From Sepiola atlantica (taxonomy: Eukaryota > Mollusca > Cephalopoda > Sepiida > Sepiolidae), in contig OY744520.1 of NCBI GenBank assembly GCA_963556195.1, positions 149,994,107-150,058,106 on the forward strand: a stretch of DNA of 64,000 nucleotides, given 5' to 3'. The notes beneath the pieces were generated by a model. That model was not told where the DNA came from, did not search any database, and saw only the letters and a program-made list of their open reading frames with translations. Positions 35,028 to 44,240 of the stretch are shown piece after piece. Position 1 is the first letter of the stretch. Every line of letters begins with the position of its first letter. Both the position numbers and the translations under genes were made by a program.

Positions 35028-36950
35028 AAGTTTTCAGAATATTTTTCAATACTACAGAAAAATATAAATAGGTAATATTAATTTCATATATTAGGTAGAT
35101 TTCAGAAATTCAAATCATATTAATTAAAATTTCAAATATCATAATCAGGCTGTGAAATAAACAATAAACAATGTATACATGCAAGCTCGTTTCCCAAAAA
35201 AGCATTTTTATTATAAAGTTTATATTCACCTAAAATTTGGAAACACATATGATGCTGATCCTTATATTTGATTTCATCAATCACAATTCCAGTTAACATC
35301 AAATTAATATATCTGAAATCACTGTACAACAATCCAATGCCAAGATAGAAAAATCTAATAAAACTTAGAATTTTCGAAATATTTCTCCATTAACAAGATA
35401 CAATAAGACAAGATGTCCACGCGAAAATATTAGTTATTCAATTTCCCTGAATAAAAGGAGTCCTCTTACAGTTTGAGAATTTTTAATTCATTTTTAAGAT
35501 TTGTAATTCTATTTTAAATGTTGTTCCAGTCTAGACTCCCACATTCTGTGTTGCTGGATCCACCAGATAGCAGAGCAGCCCTCTTGGGGAACCAAGTTTA
35601 TAAGAATTAATTAGCACTACCTTCGAACTCTTAATAAGCCAAAATTGTCTAATATAAAACACTAAGATTAGTTAGTAGACACTAATATCAATAGTTATAT
35701 ATATTCAAGAATTAAATTGGTAATAATTTAAGAAAATATTAATTCAAATATAGTAATCTGAAACACAAAATAGGGGTTAACTCTCCTTCGTCGATAAACT
35801 CATCAGAAATTGAATCACCCAATAATTACTATACTTTGCTGAATAATCCCCTTTTTATACCAATCCTAGGAAACGCACCCACCAATCTCTCTAGCATTTC
35901 GTTTTTCAAACAAAGATGTTATCTACACATGTCTAGGGATAATTTAAACAGTAGCAAAACAAGAAACTCTGAATATGCAATTCATTATCGCTTGACACTG
36001 GAGCGTCTATATGTTCACTTTAAACAGGCAACAATATTATATTTTTGTTTTAAATAGATTTTAAGGAAAAGTGTGGTTCAAACAAGATTTGATAATAATC
36101 GGACATTATTCTATGTTCAATTTTTATGTTGAGATAAGTTTGAAAATTTAATATGTTTTTCGTGCCATCATACTCAATAATATAAGAAAATGAGAAGAAG
36201 AAAAGAGTATTACGCGGACCTTTTTATTTTGGAAAGTTGAATAACTGATGTGTTCAACTGCAGCTTCTGTGTGATTGTATTATGTTACTATAGAAATATT
36301 TCGAAAATAAACTCACATTTTATTTGTTTTTTCTATCTTAAAGTTAGACAGTTCATTAGCGATTTCAAATATAGCCATTTAATGCTTACAAGGAATTATG
36401 ATTGATACACTGTAATATGCGTTTTACAACTTAAATGATAATAGAAGGGATTTTCTGAAATGCGCTTACATATGAATAGATATGGTTGAGTGTTTTTTTC
36501 TGAACTTGGTAATAATATTAAAAAAGAAAAATATTTTCAAATACTTTGTTTGCTTTATAAATTCTATCATTATTTTGCATAACATAATACTAAATTATTG
36601 CCATAATTCTGGAAGCCTAGGAATTTGATTGTCTTTTTGGCAGATCCTCCTTTGTCGGAACAGGATATGGTTCGATTTAGTCCTAGAGGGTCATCCTCAC
36701 AGGCGTTGTCTTCCTTCGGGGTTCGGGTTGGTTTGTTCCCGATCACCCGATTCAAAGCCTGCTTCACTAGAGCTCCGACCCTTTTGTCTGAATAAGGTAT
36801 GGTTCAGTTCAGTAATAGTATAAACAGTGAAATAATGTAAGACACACTGCCATTATTATCTATAATGAGGATTTGTTTTTATTTTTTATATGATTTATTT
36901 TAAAGGCACGGATTTTTTAGCCCCAAAACATCTCCTGTTTATATGAAGCT
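33900..36950. other. AT-rich sequence with (TA)n tracts, otherwise unrecognised
   Basis: TA arrays at about 34078-34135 and 34984-35023. The stretch at 36640-36800 is more GC-rich than its surroundings (TCCTAGAGGGTCATCCTC, CCCGATCACCCGATT) but encodes nothing I recognise. No supported gene. Confidence 0.5.
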
Positions 36951-36958
36951 CCCATGAA

Positions 36959-37444
36959 TTGGTATTAAAAGCCAGGAGTTATCACACAAAATTTCTTCAG
37001 CCGTGTCACGTTGTTTTTTTGCAACTAAAGTTCGAACGGTGTTTAGGACTAAACGCGCCTTCCCCTCTTTTCGGAAGGATGGTATCCCCATTATTCAATA
37101 CAACATGGCCGTTTCACGGTCAGTGCGACGCTGACTACGTGGGGCGTACCATCCACCGGTTAGAGGTAAGAATTTCCCAGCATATCCCCCCTTCGATACG
37201 TAGGCACAGGCAGTTGCCGACACCCGGGCGTTCACAAGCCCACGAATCGGCCATTAGTGAACATTTATTACAGTGTCAAGTTGGCACTGGCGGGTACTTG
37301 GATGAGGCATTCTCTATTTTGCACAGAGCTCGTCCGAACTCGCATATAAAACTTCTCGAAGCGGTTGCTATCAATTTACGACAACAGTCTCTGTGCAAAC
37401 AAAAAGAGTACACCCATAACTTAGAACTAATGGGTGTACGTTAA
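36959..37444 (+). pseudogene. Penelope-like element, GIY-YIG endonuclease domain
   Basis: An open run of 161 codons whose last 115 residues form a GIY-YIG nuclease of the kind found at the C-terminus of Penelope-like retroelements. Visible features: CDADYVGRTIHRLEVRISQH at about residues 56-75 (YVGRT is the YIG strand, the following R and H the conserved helix), then a spacer, SAISEHLLQC, and the LLEAVAINLRQQSLCKQK block at about residues 132-149 with the metal-binding glutamate. In the complete protein this domain nicks the target for reverse transcription. Here the reverse transcriptase is absent: upstream sequence is unrelated, so the element is 5'-truncated. The first GIY strand is not clear. 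Reading downstream reaches a stop at 37444, which is probably the true end of the protein. The assigned ATG is arbitrary. Confidence 0.8.
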
Positions 37445-37840
37445 GAATGTCTCTTCCTATTTTCCTTTTTTATAATTTTCTTTTTAATACCCTCGATAAT
37501 TATTTATGGTCTTTTGACTACGTTTTTAATCGTAATCCCCCTCATTGTCGACGATTACCTTGAAAAGTGTCGACTGAAAGACGTCTGGGCAATTTTATTT
37601 AATTTTTTTACCTTTTTGTCTCAATACTCGTTTGGAAAAGGAAACACACTCCTCATAGAGAAAGAAGAAAAAGTTACGAAGTGGTTCTATCTTTGTTCCC
37701 TTTTCGTGTTTCTTTTTTCCTCTTTTATATTATTAATCATAATTTTAAAAAAAATCCTCATTATAGATAATAATGGCAGTGTGTCTAACATTATTTCACT
37801 GTTTATTAAAACTTTGTACCTACAAAAATATATTCAAATA
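37445..37840 (+). other. Probable Penelope-like 3' untranslated region, then AT-rich DNA
   Basis: T-rich sequence following the GIY-YIG stop. An open frame of 147 codons runs from 37514 but is low in complexity, ends in the TA array and lacks any domain, so I do not call it a gene. Confidence 0.4.
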
Positions 37841-37844
37841 TATA

Positions 37845-37849
37845 TATAC

Positions 37850-37904
<55 letters not shown>

Positions 37905-37917
37905 TCTCTATCTCTCC

Positions 37918-38009
<92 letters not shown>

Positions 38010-38045
38010 CGACCGACAGACAGACAGACAGACAGAGAGGGAGAG
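37845..38045. repeat. Compound microsatellite (TA)n(CT)n(TA)n(GA)n(GACA)n
   Basis: In order: TA to 37899, CT-rich to about 37934, a short TA run, GA from about 37954, and GACA with two GACC units from about 37988 to 38035. Confidence 0.95.
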
Positions 38046-38192
38046 GAGACACAATGACGTACCGTGAGTCGTTCGGTCACGAACACCACCACTATTTATT
38101 ACATCTTGATTTAATTTAAAAATGCGTAAACAGTATTGTTTAATGCATTATTCTTCCATGATAAAAAATGATGTCACTTTACATCTAAATGA

Positions 38193-38194
38193 TC

Positions 38195-38241
<47 letters not shown>
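38193..38241. repeat. (ATT)n microsatellite
   Basis: Trinucleotide array of about 49 bp. Unlike those at 10-14 kb it has no LINE attached. Confidence 0.95.
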
Positions 38242-38616
38242 GATTGTTGTTATTGTTATTTCGGTTAATAATCATTCATCATTATCATTATATTTTAGTA
38301 AAAAGAGATAATATTTTTCGATAGCATCATACGCAATATCATATTAAGAAGAGTTTCCGTTAACAGCAACCTCGATGTTTCATATATCTTGCCCACCATT
38401 AATAATTCAAAACAAACGTGTATTAATAGATACATTGTAACACATTAGAGAAGTGTTAGTATACTTATTTTAAAGCAGAATTACTTCCATTATGTTCACA
38501 TGCAAATTGTATACATGAATACAATTATATTAAAGGTCCACACTCTACTATCTCTTCGTTTTTAGGGAGACATATGCACACACACAGATAAGTATACTTT
38601 ATTATACACACACACA

Positions 38617-38701
<85 letters not shown>

Positions 38702-40000
38702 AGAGAGAAAGATCTATATAGAGAGCGATAACGAGAGAGTGAGATATGACACAGAAAGAAAGAGAAGTGGGCAGACAAACGGAGAAGTGTTATGTACTAA
38801 ATATAGAAAAATTCATCACTTAAATGTTCTTATGATAAAAATGCTGTTCTTTGATTCCATATTATTGATAGGTAGAATCGAAACCGCACACTAAATGTCT
38901 TCGGTCTGATACTGTTGCAATTGTGAAATTCAAACATTTGTCATGTCGTCTTTTGAAATAACACCCATAAGTAAATTTCTTACTAAGTGCAGAATGTTGC
39001 GAATGGGTATTAGCCTTCTTACTTAGGCACCTAGTGAGTCAGGACTACTTTCAAAATGTTCCTAGGACCAGTATACAGGTGTATTAACCTTTATATTTTA
39101 GATACACTCTTTTGTCTGCCTTTTTATAAATGGACAGACACACACAAAGAAGCTGCTCTTTTCATATTGAATATATAAGATATATACGTAGATCTAAATA
39201 AATAGAGAGGGGCAAAGAGAGACAGAGAGAGAGTGAGGGTGAGAGAAAGAGTTAGAAAGAGAGAGAGTGATAGAGTTAGAAAGAGAGAGAGAGGGGGATC
39301 AGACAAACAGAGAAACAGAGAGGCATTACGTACTTAATATTCAAAAATTCTTCACTGACATTTGATTATATGAAAAAAAAGGAAAAGTATATTTTTTTGA
39401 TTTCATATAATTTTATTGTAAAAAATCCGGAGATAGAATCATAATCGCACACTTGATGTTTTTACTCTGATACTTTCCAAACAAAACAATTAAGACATTT
39501 CTTTAGTCCACTGTAACAGAATATCCCATAAGAATAGTTGGATGTACGTATTGGTAGTTTTCATAGGTTTCTGTCCCCATTGGTCAGTTAGATGTATGGG
39601 CTAGAATATATTCGATACATAGAGGGTAAAGTACAGATTCTGTACATGTTCTTCTCCAGAGAATGTTATAAAGTTGATAACTTTAATCTAAATAGGATAT
39701 ATTTGGATATCTAAATGAGTTTCGTCCGCCATATCGCCCTTACGTTAAGAGAACACTTAGAAGTTTTGGATCACTTCCATTGTCTTACGCAGAACATTTC
39801 ATGTATAGGATTTAATATAAAAAAGAAAACATATTTTAAGTTTTAAGAAAGTTATGCCCTCACAGCCCTCGTAGGTGTGAACGTAGAGATTCGATAATAC
39901 TTTAATTCTCTTCCCCATTATATCTTAGATGAGTATACAGTTTTAGATTTTATGTAGATTCTCTACATTTTTTTATATACATACATACACGCGGACATTG
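38242..40000. other. AT-rich sequence with microsatellites, no gene recognised
   Basis: Includes a TA then GA array at about 38617-38708 and an irregular purine-rich stretch at 39205-39300. The blocks 38795-38900 and 39330-39450 look like two diverged copies of one sequence (TGTTATGTACT.../CATTACGTACT..., then TTCA-CACT and a GAATCGAAACCGCACACT-like block), spaced about 540 bp. Confidence 0.5.
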
Positions 40001-40007
40001 AGTTATA

Positions 40008-40362
40008 TAGCGTCTGTAGGTATTAATACTTTAATGTTTATTTATAAATATTATACTAAGTCCCTTTAAGAAATTAAAGTTGAGCACTCTCGCGGATCTT
40101 AAAGATAGACTGTCAAAAAGCTCTAATGCAAAGTTCCGAATACGTTCGTCGAACACTCTCGACTAGTCTTCTATCTGTGCCCGCTTTTAGGTACATATAG
40201 ATCTTTATTAACGTTAATTACGTGACAGTTTCCGTTGCCCGAGTGGATATGGTGATATGGCTGACTCTGTGAACCAGGTTTGCGCCTCCCGACTGTCTGA
40301 AATGGTTACTTGCCTGCACTGATGAGAGCAATAAGCTTGAAATGCTAGCATCTGTAGGTATT
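40008..40362 (+). mobile_element. tRNA/hammerhead short element, dimeric unit of 338 nt
   Basis: A retrozyme-like element. The sequence that follows the ribozyme cleavage site, TGTAGGTATTAATA, occurs at 40015 and again at 40353, so one complete 338-nt unit is bounded by two ribozyme sites; only the 3' side of the left one survives (GCGTC at 40010-40014). Inside the unit is a tRNA-like polymerase III head: TTGCCCGAGTGG at 40235-40246 (box A) and GGTTTGCGCCTCC at 40277-40289 (box B, two changes). An intact-looking hammerhead ends the unit and is listed on its own. No protein is encoded, so movement would need enzymes from elsewhere, probably a LINE or Penelope-like element (inference). Confidence 0.8.
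40311..40360 (+). ncRNA. Type I hammerhead ribozyme, all core nucleotides intact
   Basis: Self-cleaving RNA motif. Stem I: TGCCTGCA (40311-40318) with TGTAGGTA (40353-40360), eight pairs including two G-U. Core box CTGATGA at 40319-40325. Stem II: GAGC (40326-40329) with GCTT (40335-40338), loop AATAA; the first pair is G-U. GAA at 40339-40341, then A at 40342. Stem III: ATG (40342-40344) with CAT (40349-40351) around CTAG. The cleavage triplet is ATC (40350-40352), so cleavage is predicted between 40352 and 40353. Every invariant position (C3, U4, G5, A6, G8, A9, G12, A13, A14, A15.1, U16.1, H17) is satisfied. The very short stem III is typical of hammerheads in animal retroelements, where dimeric forms often cleave best. 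Confidence 0.87.
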
Positions 40363-41020
40363 AATAATTTAATGTCTATTTATAAATATTATATATATAA
40401 ATATTATATATATATATATATACACACACACATACTCCTAATCTCGCAAATTTCGCTACTTAAAATCTTGTAATATAAATTTAAAATGATGAATATTTCA
40501 TTCAGATTTTTTATTTAAATCTAAAACAAAACATGTTCAATTTACTTATATAGATTTACAAACATAAAAATGTTGGTAATTTCGATACAGATTTATTTAT
40601 CTTTTAACCACATGTGACTACAAAGACAAATCTGTAGTAATCAATTTGCCTTTTCACTAAAATTTTGAAATAGATAGTAACTTGTTTAAAATCGATTCGC
40701 TTTTTCTAAAAAAGGAACATTTGAACTCAAATGCTAAATATTTCTCAAGTCCTGAATATAATATTGCCAAACAGAACTTGATGTGATAATAAAATCAAAA
40801 CTATTATTAAATTAAAAAAACACTAAAGCATGCTAGTTAATTAATAAAATGTCGTTTTTAAAAAACAATATGCAAATAGATGAAGTAAAAGATAGACTAA
40901 GTCTACGGAGTGTGTTTGGACAGTCTTGTATCTATTAACTAATAAAAATATTCCCGATTAAACATCTCTCTAATTAATTAATAGTTTGTACTTATTTTTT
41001 TCTTTATAAAAACACGATAT

Positions 41021-41027
41021 ATATATA

Positions 41028-41088
<61 letters not shown>
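41021..41088. repeat. (TA)n microsatellite
   Basis: TA array directly before the duplicated segment. Confidence 0.96.
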
Positions 41089-41091
<3 letters not shown>

Positions 41092-41677
41092 AAGGAATAG
41101 ATAAATAAATACCCTTTGAAGCATTAAGATGCGATATCAATTTTTTTTATAAAAAAGAAAAATAATAAATCGAAACCGATTTTTTAAATTTGTTTTTATT
41201 ATAAACTAGCATTTTTTTTTGTTAGTTTAAAGTGATACAAATATTTCGCCAAAACCTGGCATCCTCGGTGTGTAATATATCCTGATGTCATCGGATTTGT
41301 ATTTTTTTCTCTCTCCTACCGGCTTGTTGTTGTTATTACAGCCGGGCCAAATGGGTTAGCTGTTGTTTCCCACTATCAAATATGAAGAACGTGAATGCAG
41401 CACGTTATTTTAATAAGTGTTTTAAGGTTCATATTTTTTTTTTAAAAAAAAGCATCTATTGTTAAATTTAAGAAGGAATAGGTAAATAAATACCTTTTGA
41501 AGCATTAAGATGCGATATCAATTTTTTATTATAAAAAAGAAAAATAATAAATCGAAACCGATTTTTTAATTTTTTATTATAAACTAGCATTTTTTTTTGT
41601 TAGTTTAAAGTGATACAAATATTTCGCCAAAACCTGGCATCCTCGGTGTGTAATATATCGTGATTTCATCGGATTTT

Positions 41678-41678
<1 letters not shown>
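41089..41678. repeat. Direct duplication of about 210 bp, 381 bp apart
   Basis: Copies at 41089-41299 and 41470-41678 are about 95 percent identical by eye, from AAGAAGGAATAG to CATCGGATTT. The DNA between them includes AAGTGTTTTAAGGTTCATAT near 41418-41438, which reappears inverted at about 41713-41733 beyond a poly-A tract. This suggests a duplication combined with an inversion at the edge of a TA array. Confidence 0.88.
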
Positions 41679-41715
<37 letters not shown>

Positions 41716-41728
41716 GAACCTTAAAACA

Positions 41729-42000
<272 letters not shown>

Positions 42001-42105
42001 CTTCTTTGTAATATAGCGAGAAAAATCCAATTAGGGTGCATGATTAATTGAGAATTAAAGTTAAAACTATTTAACTAAGAGCGTAATATTTATTTATTTT
42101 GGTAA

Positions 42106-42257
42106 AGAAAAATAAGTACACAATTAGTTACATCGGTTTCAAGCACAGAAGAACTTAGCCATGCGGCTCTCTTCAGAACAGAAGCTGAAGAGAGCCGGAT
42201 GGTTAAGTCCCTCTGTGCTTGAAACCGACGTAACTAATTGTGTACTTATTTTTCAGT
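42106..42257. mobile_element. Foldback hairpin with hammerhead-like boxes
   Basis: Arms 42106-42176 and 42185-42257 are inverted copies with about six mismatches and an 8-nt loop. Reading outward from the centre on either arm gives CTGAAGA (42185-42191 on +, 42170-42176 on -), a GAGC...GCTT pair and GAAACCGACGTA. CTGAAGA fits CUGANGA, GAGC/GCTT repeats stem II of the 40.3-kb ribozyme, and GTA would be a permitted cleavage triplet. The upstream half of stem I is missing because the arms meet there, so I do not expect activity. A TA array follows the right arm. Confidence 0.6.
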
Positions 42258-42262
42258 ACTAA

Positions 42263-42263
42263 A

Positions 42264-42315
<52 letters not shown>

Positions 42316-42335
42316 GTATGTGTGTGTGTGGGGGG
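42263..42335. repeat. (TA)n(TG)n and poly-G
   Basis: TA array to about 42311, short TG array, then a run of seven G. Confidence 0.94.
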
Positions 42336-42339
42336 GGCT

Positions 42340-42935
42340 AACTTTTATTTGCCAAAACAAGGCATATTGCTACCGAGATTTGGGGCCAGATTTATAGAGG
42401 GGCCATCTTTAGTAGGGAGTTTTGAAGCAACAATATTTGTTCACATTATATTTCTGCATGATGCTGAAATAGATGAAATAAAGAACAGGGAGTAAAGTCC
42501 AAAGAAGAGCTGTCCAAGTAAATAAGAATAGGCAGTTTTTAGGCATCTAGAGACCTCTACAGTAAAGGGGATTAGTTGTACTGCTCATCGAGTTGGTCGG
42601 AGGTATTTACGTTATTGGTGATACGTTCAGTAAGTTCGTCGTGTCACATTTCCGGCAAGTACTTGTAAAACAAACACAAGGATTTAACCGTGCGGCAATG
42701 CGACAGGGGCTTGAGCTTAGTAGACAATGCGGCCATTCTGGGGTTTTATACTGTTTTACTCACAGTGTTCAAGACGGAGAGCCTAATTGACGGTGAGCAT
42801 GGAAAGTCGTGTTTTGATAGAGATATAAGATACAAACAGGGGTGAGAATAATTCTAGCCAGGTAGGGGGAGCTCACTTTCGTTGCAGCAGTCTTGGCAAT
42901 ATCTTCTATTATTAATTCAAATATATGCTACGTGT
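42340..42935 (-). pseudogene. Jockey/CR1-like LINE, thumb and 3' part (minus strand)
   Basis: Strongly decayed. It pairs with the copy at 48.6-49.2 kb over matching blocks: AGGCATATTGCTACCG (42361) with AGGCATGTTGCTACCG (48591), and AGGTAGGGGGAGCTCAC near 42862 with CACGGTAGAGGGAACCAAC near 49105. The last block is the complement of the coding text for GSLYRA in the 22-kb LINE, followed by CTTGGCAAT for IAK. No reading frame survives. Confidence 0.6.
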
Positions 42936-42950
42936 GAAGGTTAGAAGAAA

Positions 42951-43300
42951 TAAGAGTGATAAACATGTACGGATGTCCAGATTTATTTCAAACTTTGATT
43001 GTTCAATGCAAGTTATATTCTGTAATAAACTTATGTTTATTAATCTTTCCTTAAGCCAAGGCTTTTCAAAGATCGAAATCTTATCATCATAATAATATTT
43101 TTTCAAATGTTTGAACTTTGACTTTTCCACTGCCAACTTATCTATCTGTATAATTCCTCTGATGATAAGATTTCGATCTTTAAAAAGTCTTGGCTTAAGG
43201 AAAGAATAATAAACATAAGTTTATTACAGAATATACCTAGAATTGAACAATTGAAATTGTAAATAAATATGGGAATTCGTACATGTTTATCACTCTTATT
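42951..43300. mobile_element. Foldback element: head-to-head dimer of a hammerhead unit
   Basis: Left arm 42951-43089 and right arm 43161-43300 are inverted copies of about 139 bp around a 71-bp spacer. Each arm starts at its inner end with a hammerhead. Right arm (+): TTCCT (43154-43158) and AGGAA (43198-43202) form stem I; CTGATGA at 43159-43165; AAGAT/ATCTT closed by TTCG forms stem II; stem III is AAGTC/GGCTT; the cleavage triplet is TTA. Only G12 is changed, to A at 43182. The left arm (-) keeps G12 (GAAAAGCC) but has ATGATGA in place of CTGATGA. Thus each arm carries a different disabling change while the consensus is complete. Confidence 0.75.
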
Positions 43301-43319
43301 TATTCTATCTTTATAATTG

Positions 43320-43960
43320 CTCTATCTCGTATATTGAGCTTCACCCATTTCACTATAGGTTCTATCTACTAAAAGTTTACTTTTAGTTTCATATTTGATT
43401 ATATATATATATTAGTAAATTTATTCAATAAATATACAATTCTACATTTGACCAAACTAGATTTAAATTTTAACGTTCCTAAACACTTTTTGAAACTGCT
43501 AAATTTAAAAACACACAATATAGTCTATACGCAGCAGAGATGCTGAGCACTATTTCAACCATTACCTAGCTATGAAATTACCTGGAATGTATTTTACAGG
43601 ACATGTTCGGTGACTCTCTTGCTCGCATATTTATTTGTGTCGTTTTTCTTAGGTGATTACTGTTCGTTAAAACTATTAAGTAGTATTTGACCAACATTTG
43701 TATAAGGACATTTTATGATTCCAGATGTAATAAAATTAAGAATGCCAACGTGATGCGTATGTACAGCCTTAATAGACCCCTTTCCTTCGGAGTGTCTGGG
43801 TTTAAAGTTACACTCTATGTAGCTCTTATGCTATGAATAATCCAAATAATAACCGGCCTATATATTCAAATGCGAGTGCCTACATTAGATAGCGATATAT
43901 TGTTATATAATCAGTCAAATCAAGGCAAAAATCCGTTATTAGCACTACATTATAGGACGT
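43320..43960. other. AT-rich sequence, nothing recognised
   Basis: No gene or repeat family recognised between the foldback and the 5S-like sequence. Confidence 0.5.
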
Positions 43961-43967
43961 ATAACCC

Positions 43968-44086
43968 ATATACGGTACAAATCACGTTGACACACCGGTT
44001 CCCGTTAGATCACCGAAGTTAAGCGACGTTGAGCCTGGTCAGTATTAAATGGGTGACCATTTGGGACTACCAGGTGATGTATGTGC
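43968..44086 (+). pseudogene. 5S rRNA-derived sequence (pseudogene or SINE3-type head)
   Basis: About 118 bp colinear with animal 5S rRNA, the small RNA of the large ribosomal subunit. Recognisable blocks: ATCACGTTGA at 43981, CACCGGTT, GATCACCGAAGTTAAGCGAC at 44009, GAGCCTGGTCAGTA near 44031, GGGTGACC at 44051, TGGGACTACCAGGTG at 44062. The internal control region (box A, intermediate element, box C) is largely kept. The two ends do not pair well: the 5' end reads TACGGTACAA and the 3' end ATGTATGTG. Several changes such as TATTAAATGGG replace conserved positions. It is single here, not in a tandem array, so a retroposed pseudogene or the head of a 5S-derived SINE is likelier than a working gene. 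Confidence 0.82.
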
Positions 44087-44240
44087 TCTCTGTTTATCTC
44101 GGCATTGTTTCCAGTCGTCTTGACCTGCTTGCCATTGGAATCAAGCAGTGCCGACTCAGGAGAGGTGTTGTTAGGGATTGCGCAATCCTTGCTTCATAAT
44201 TACACGCGCAGCCAGCCCCTTATAGGGGTATCCATAGTCT
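44087..44240 (+). other. Possible body of a 5S-derived element
   Basis: Moderately GC-rich segment attached to the 5S-like sequence, with short inverted pairs (CTGCTTGCCATT / AATCAAGCAG; GATTGCGCAATC). It could be the body of a SINE or a remnant of a 5S spacer. Confidence 0.35.

Noticed and set aside
37514..37957. 147-codon hydrophobic frame after the Penelope-like domain
   Set aside because: Low complexity, ends in microsatellite translation (YIYI, LSLS), no domain; more likely 3' untranslated sequence.
37845..38045. Regular repeats that might suggest a CRISPR-like array
   Set aside because: Plain compound microsatellite with two- to four-base units and no spacers; no CRISPR array occurs anywhere in the window.
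43968..44086. Functional 5S rRNA gene
   Set aside because: Terminal stem is not paired, several conserved bases differ, and it is a lone copy.
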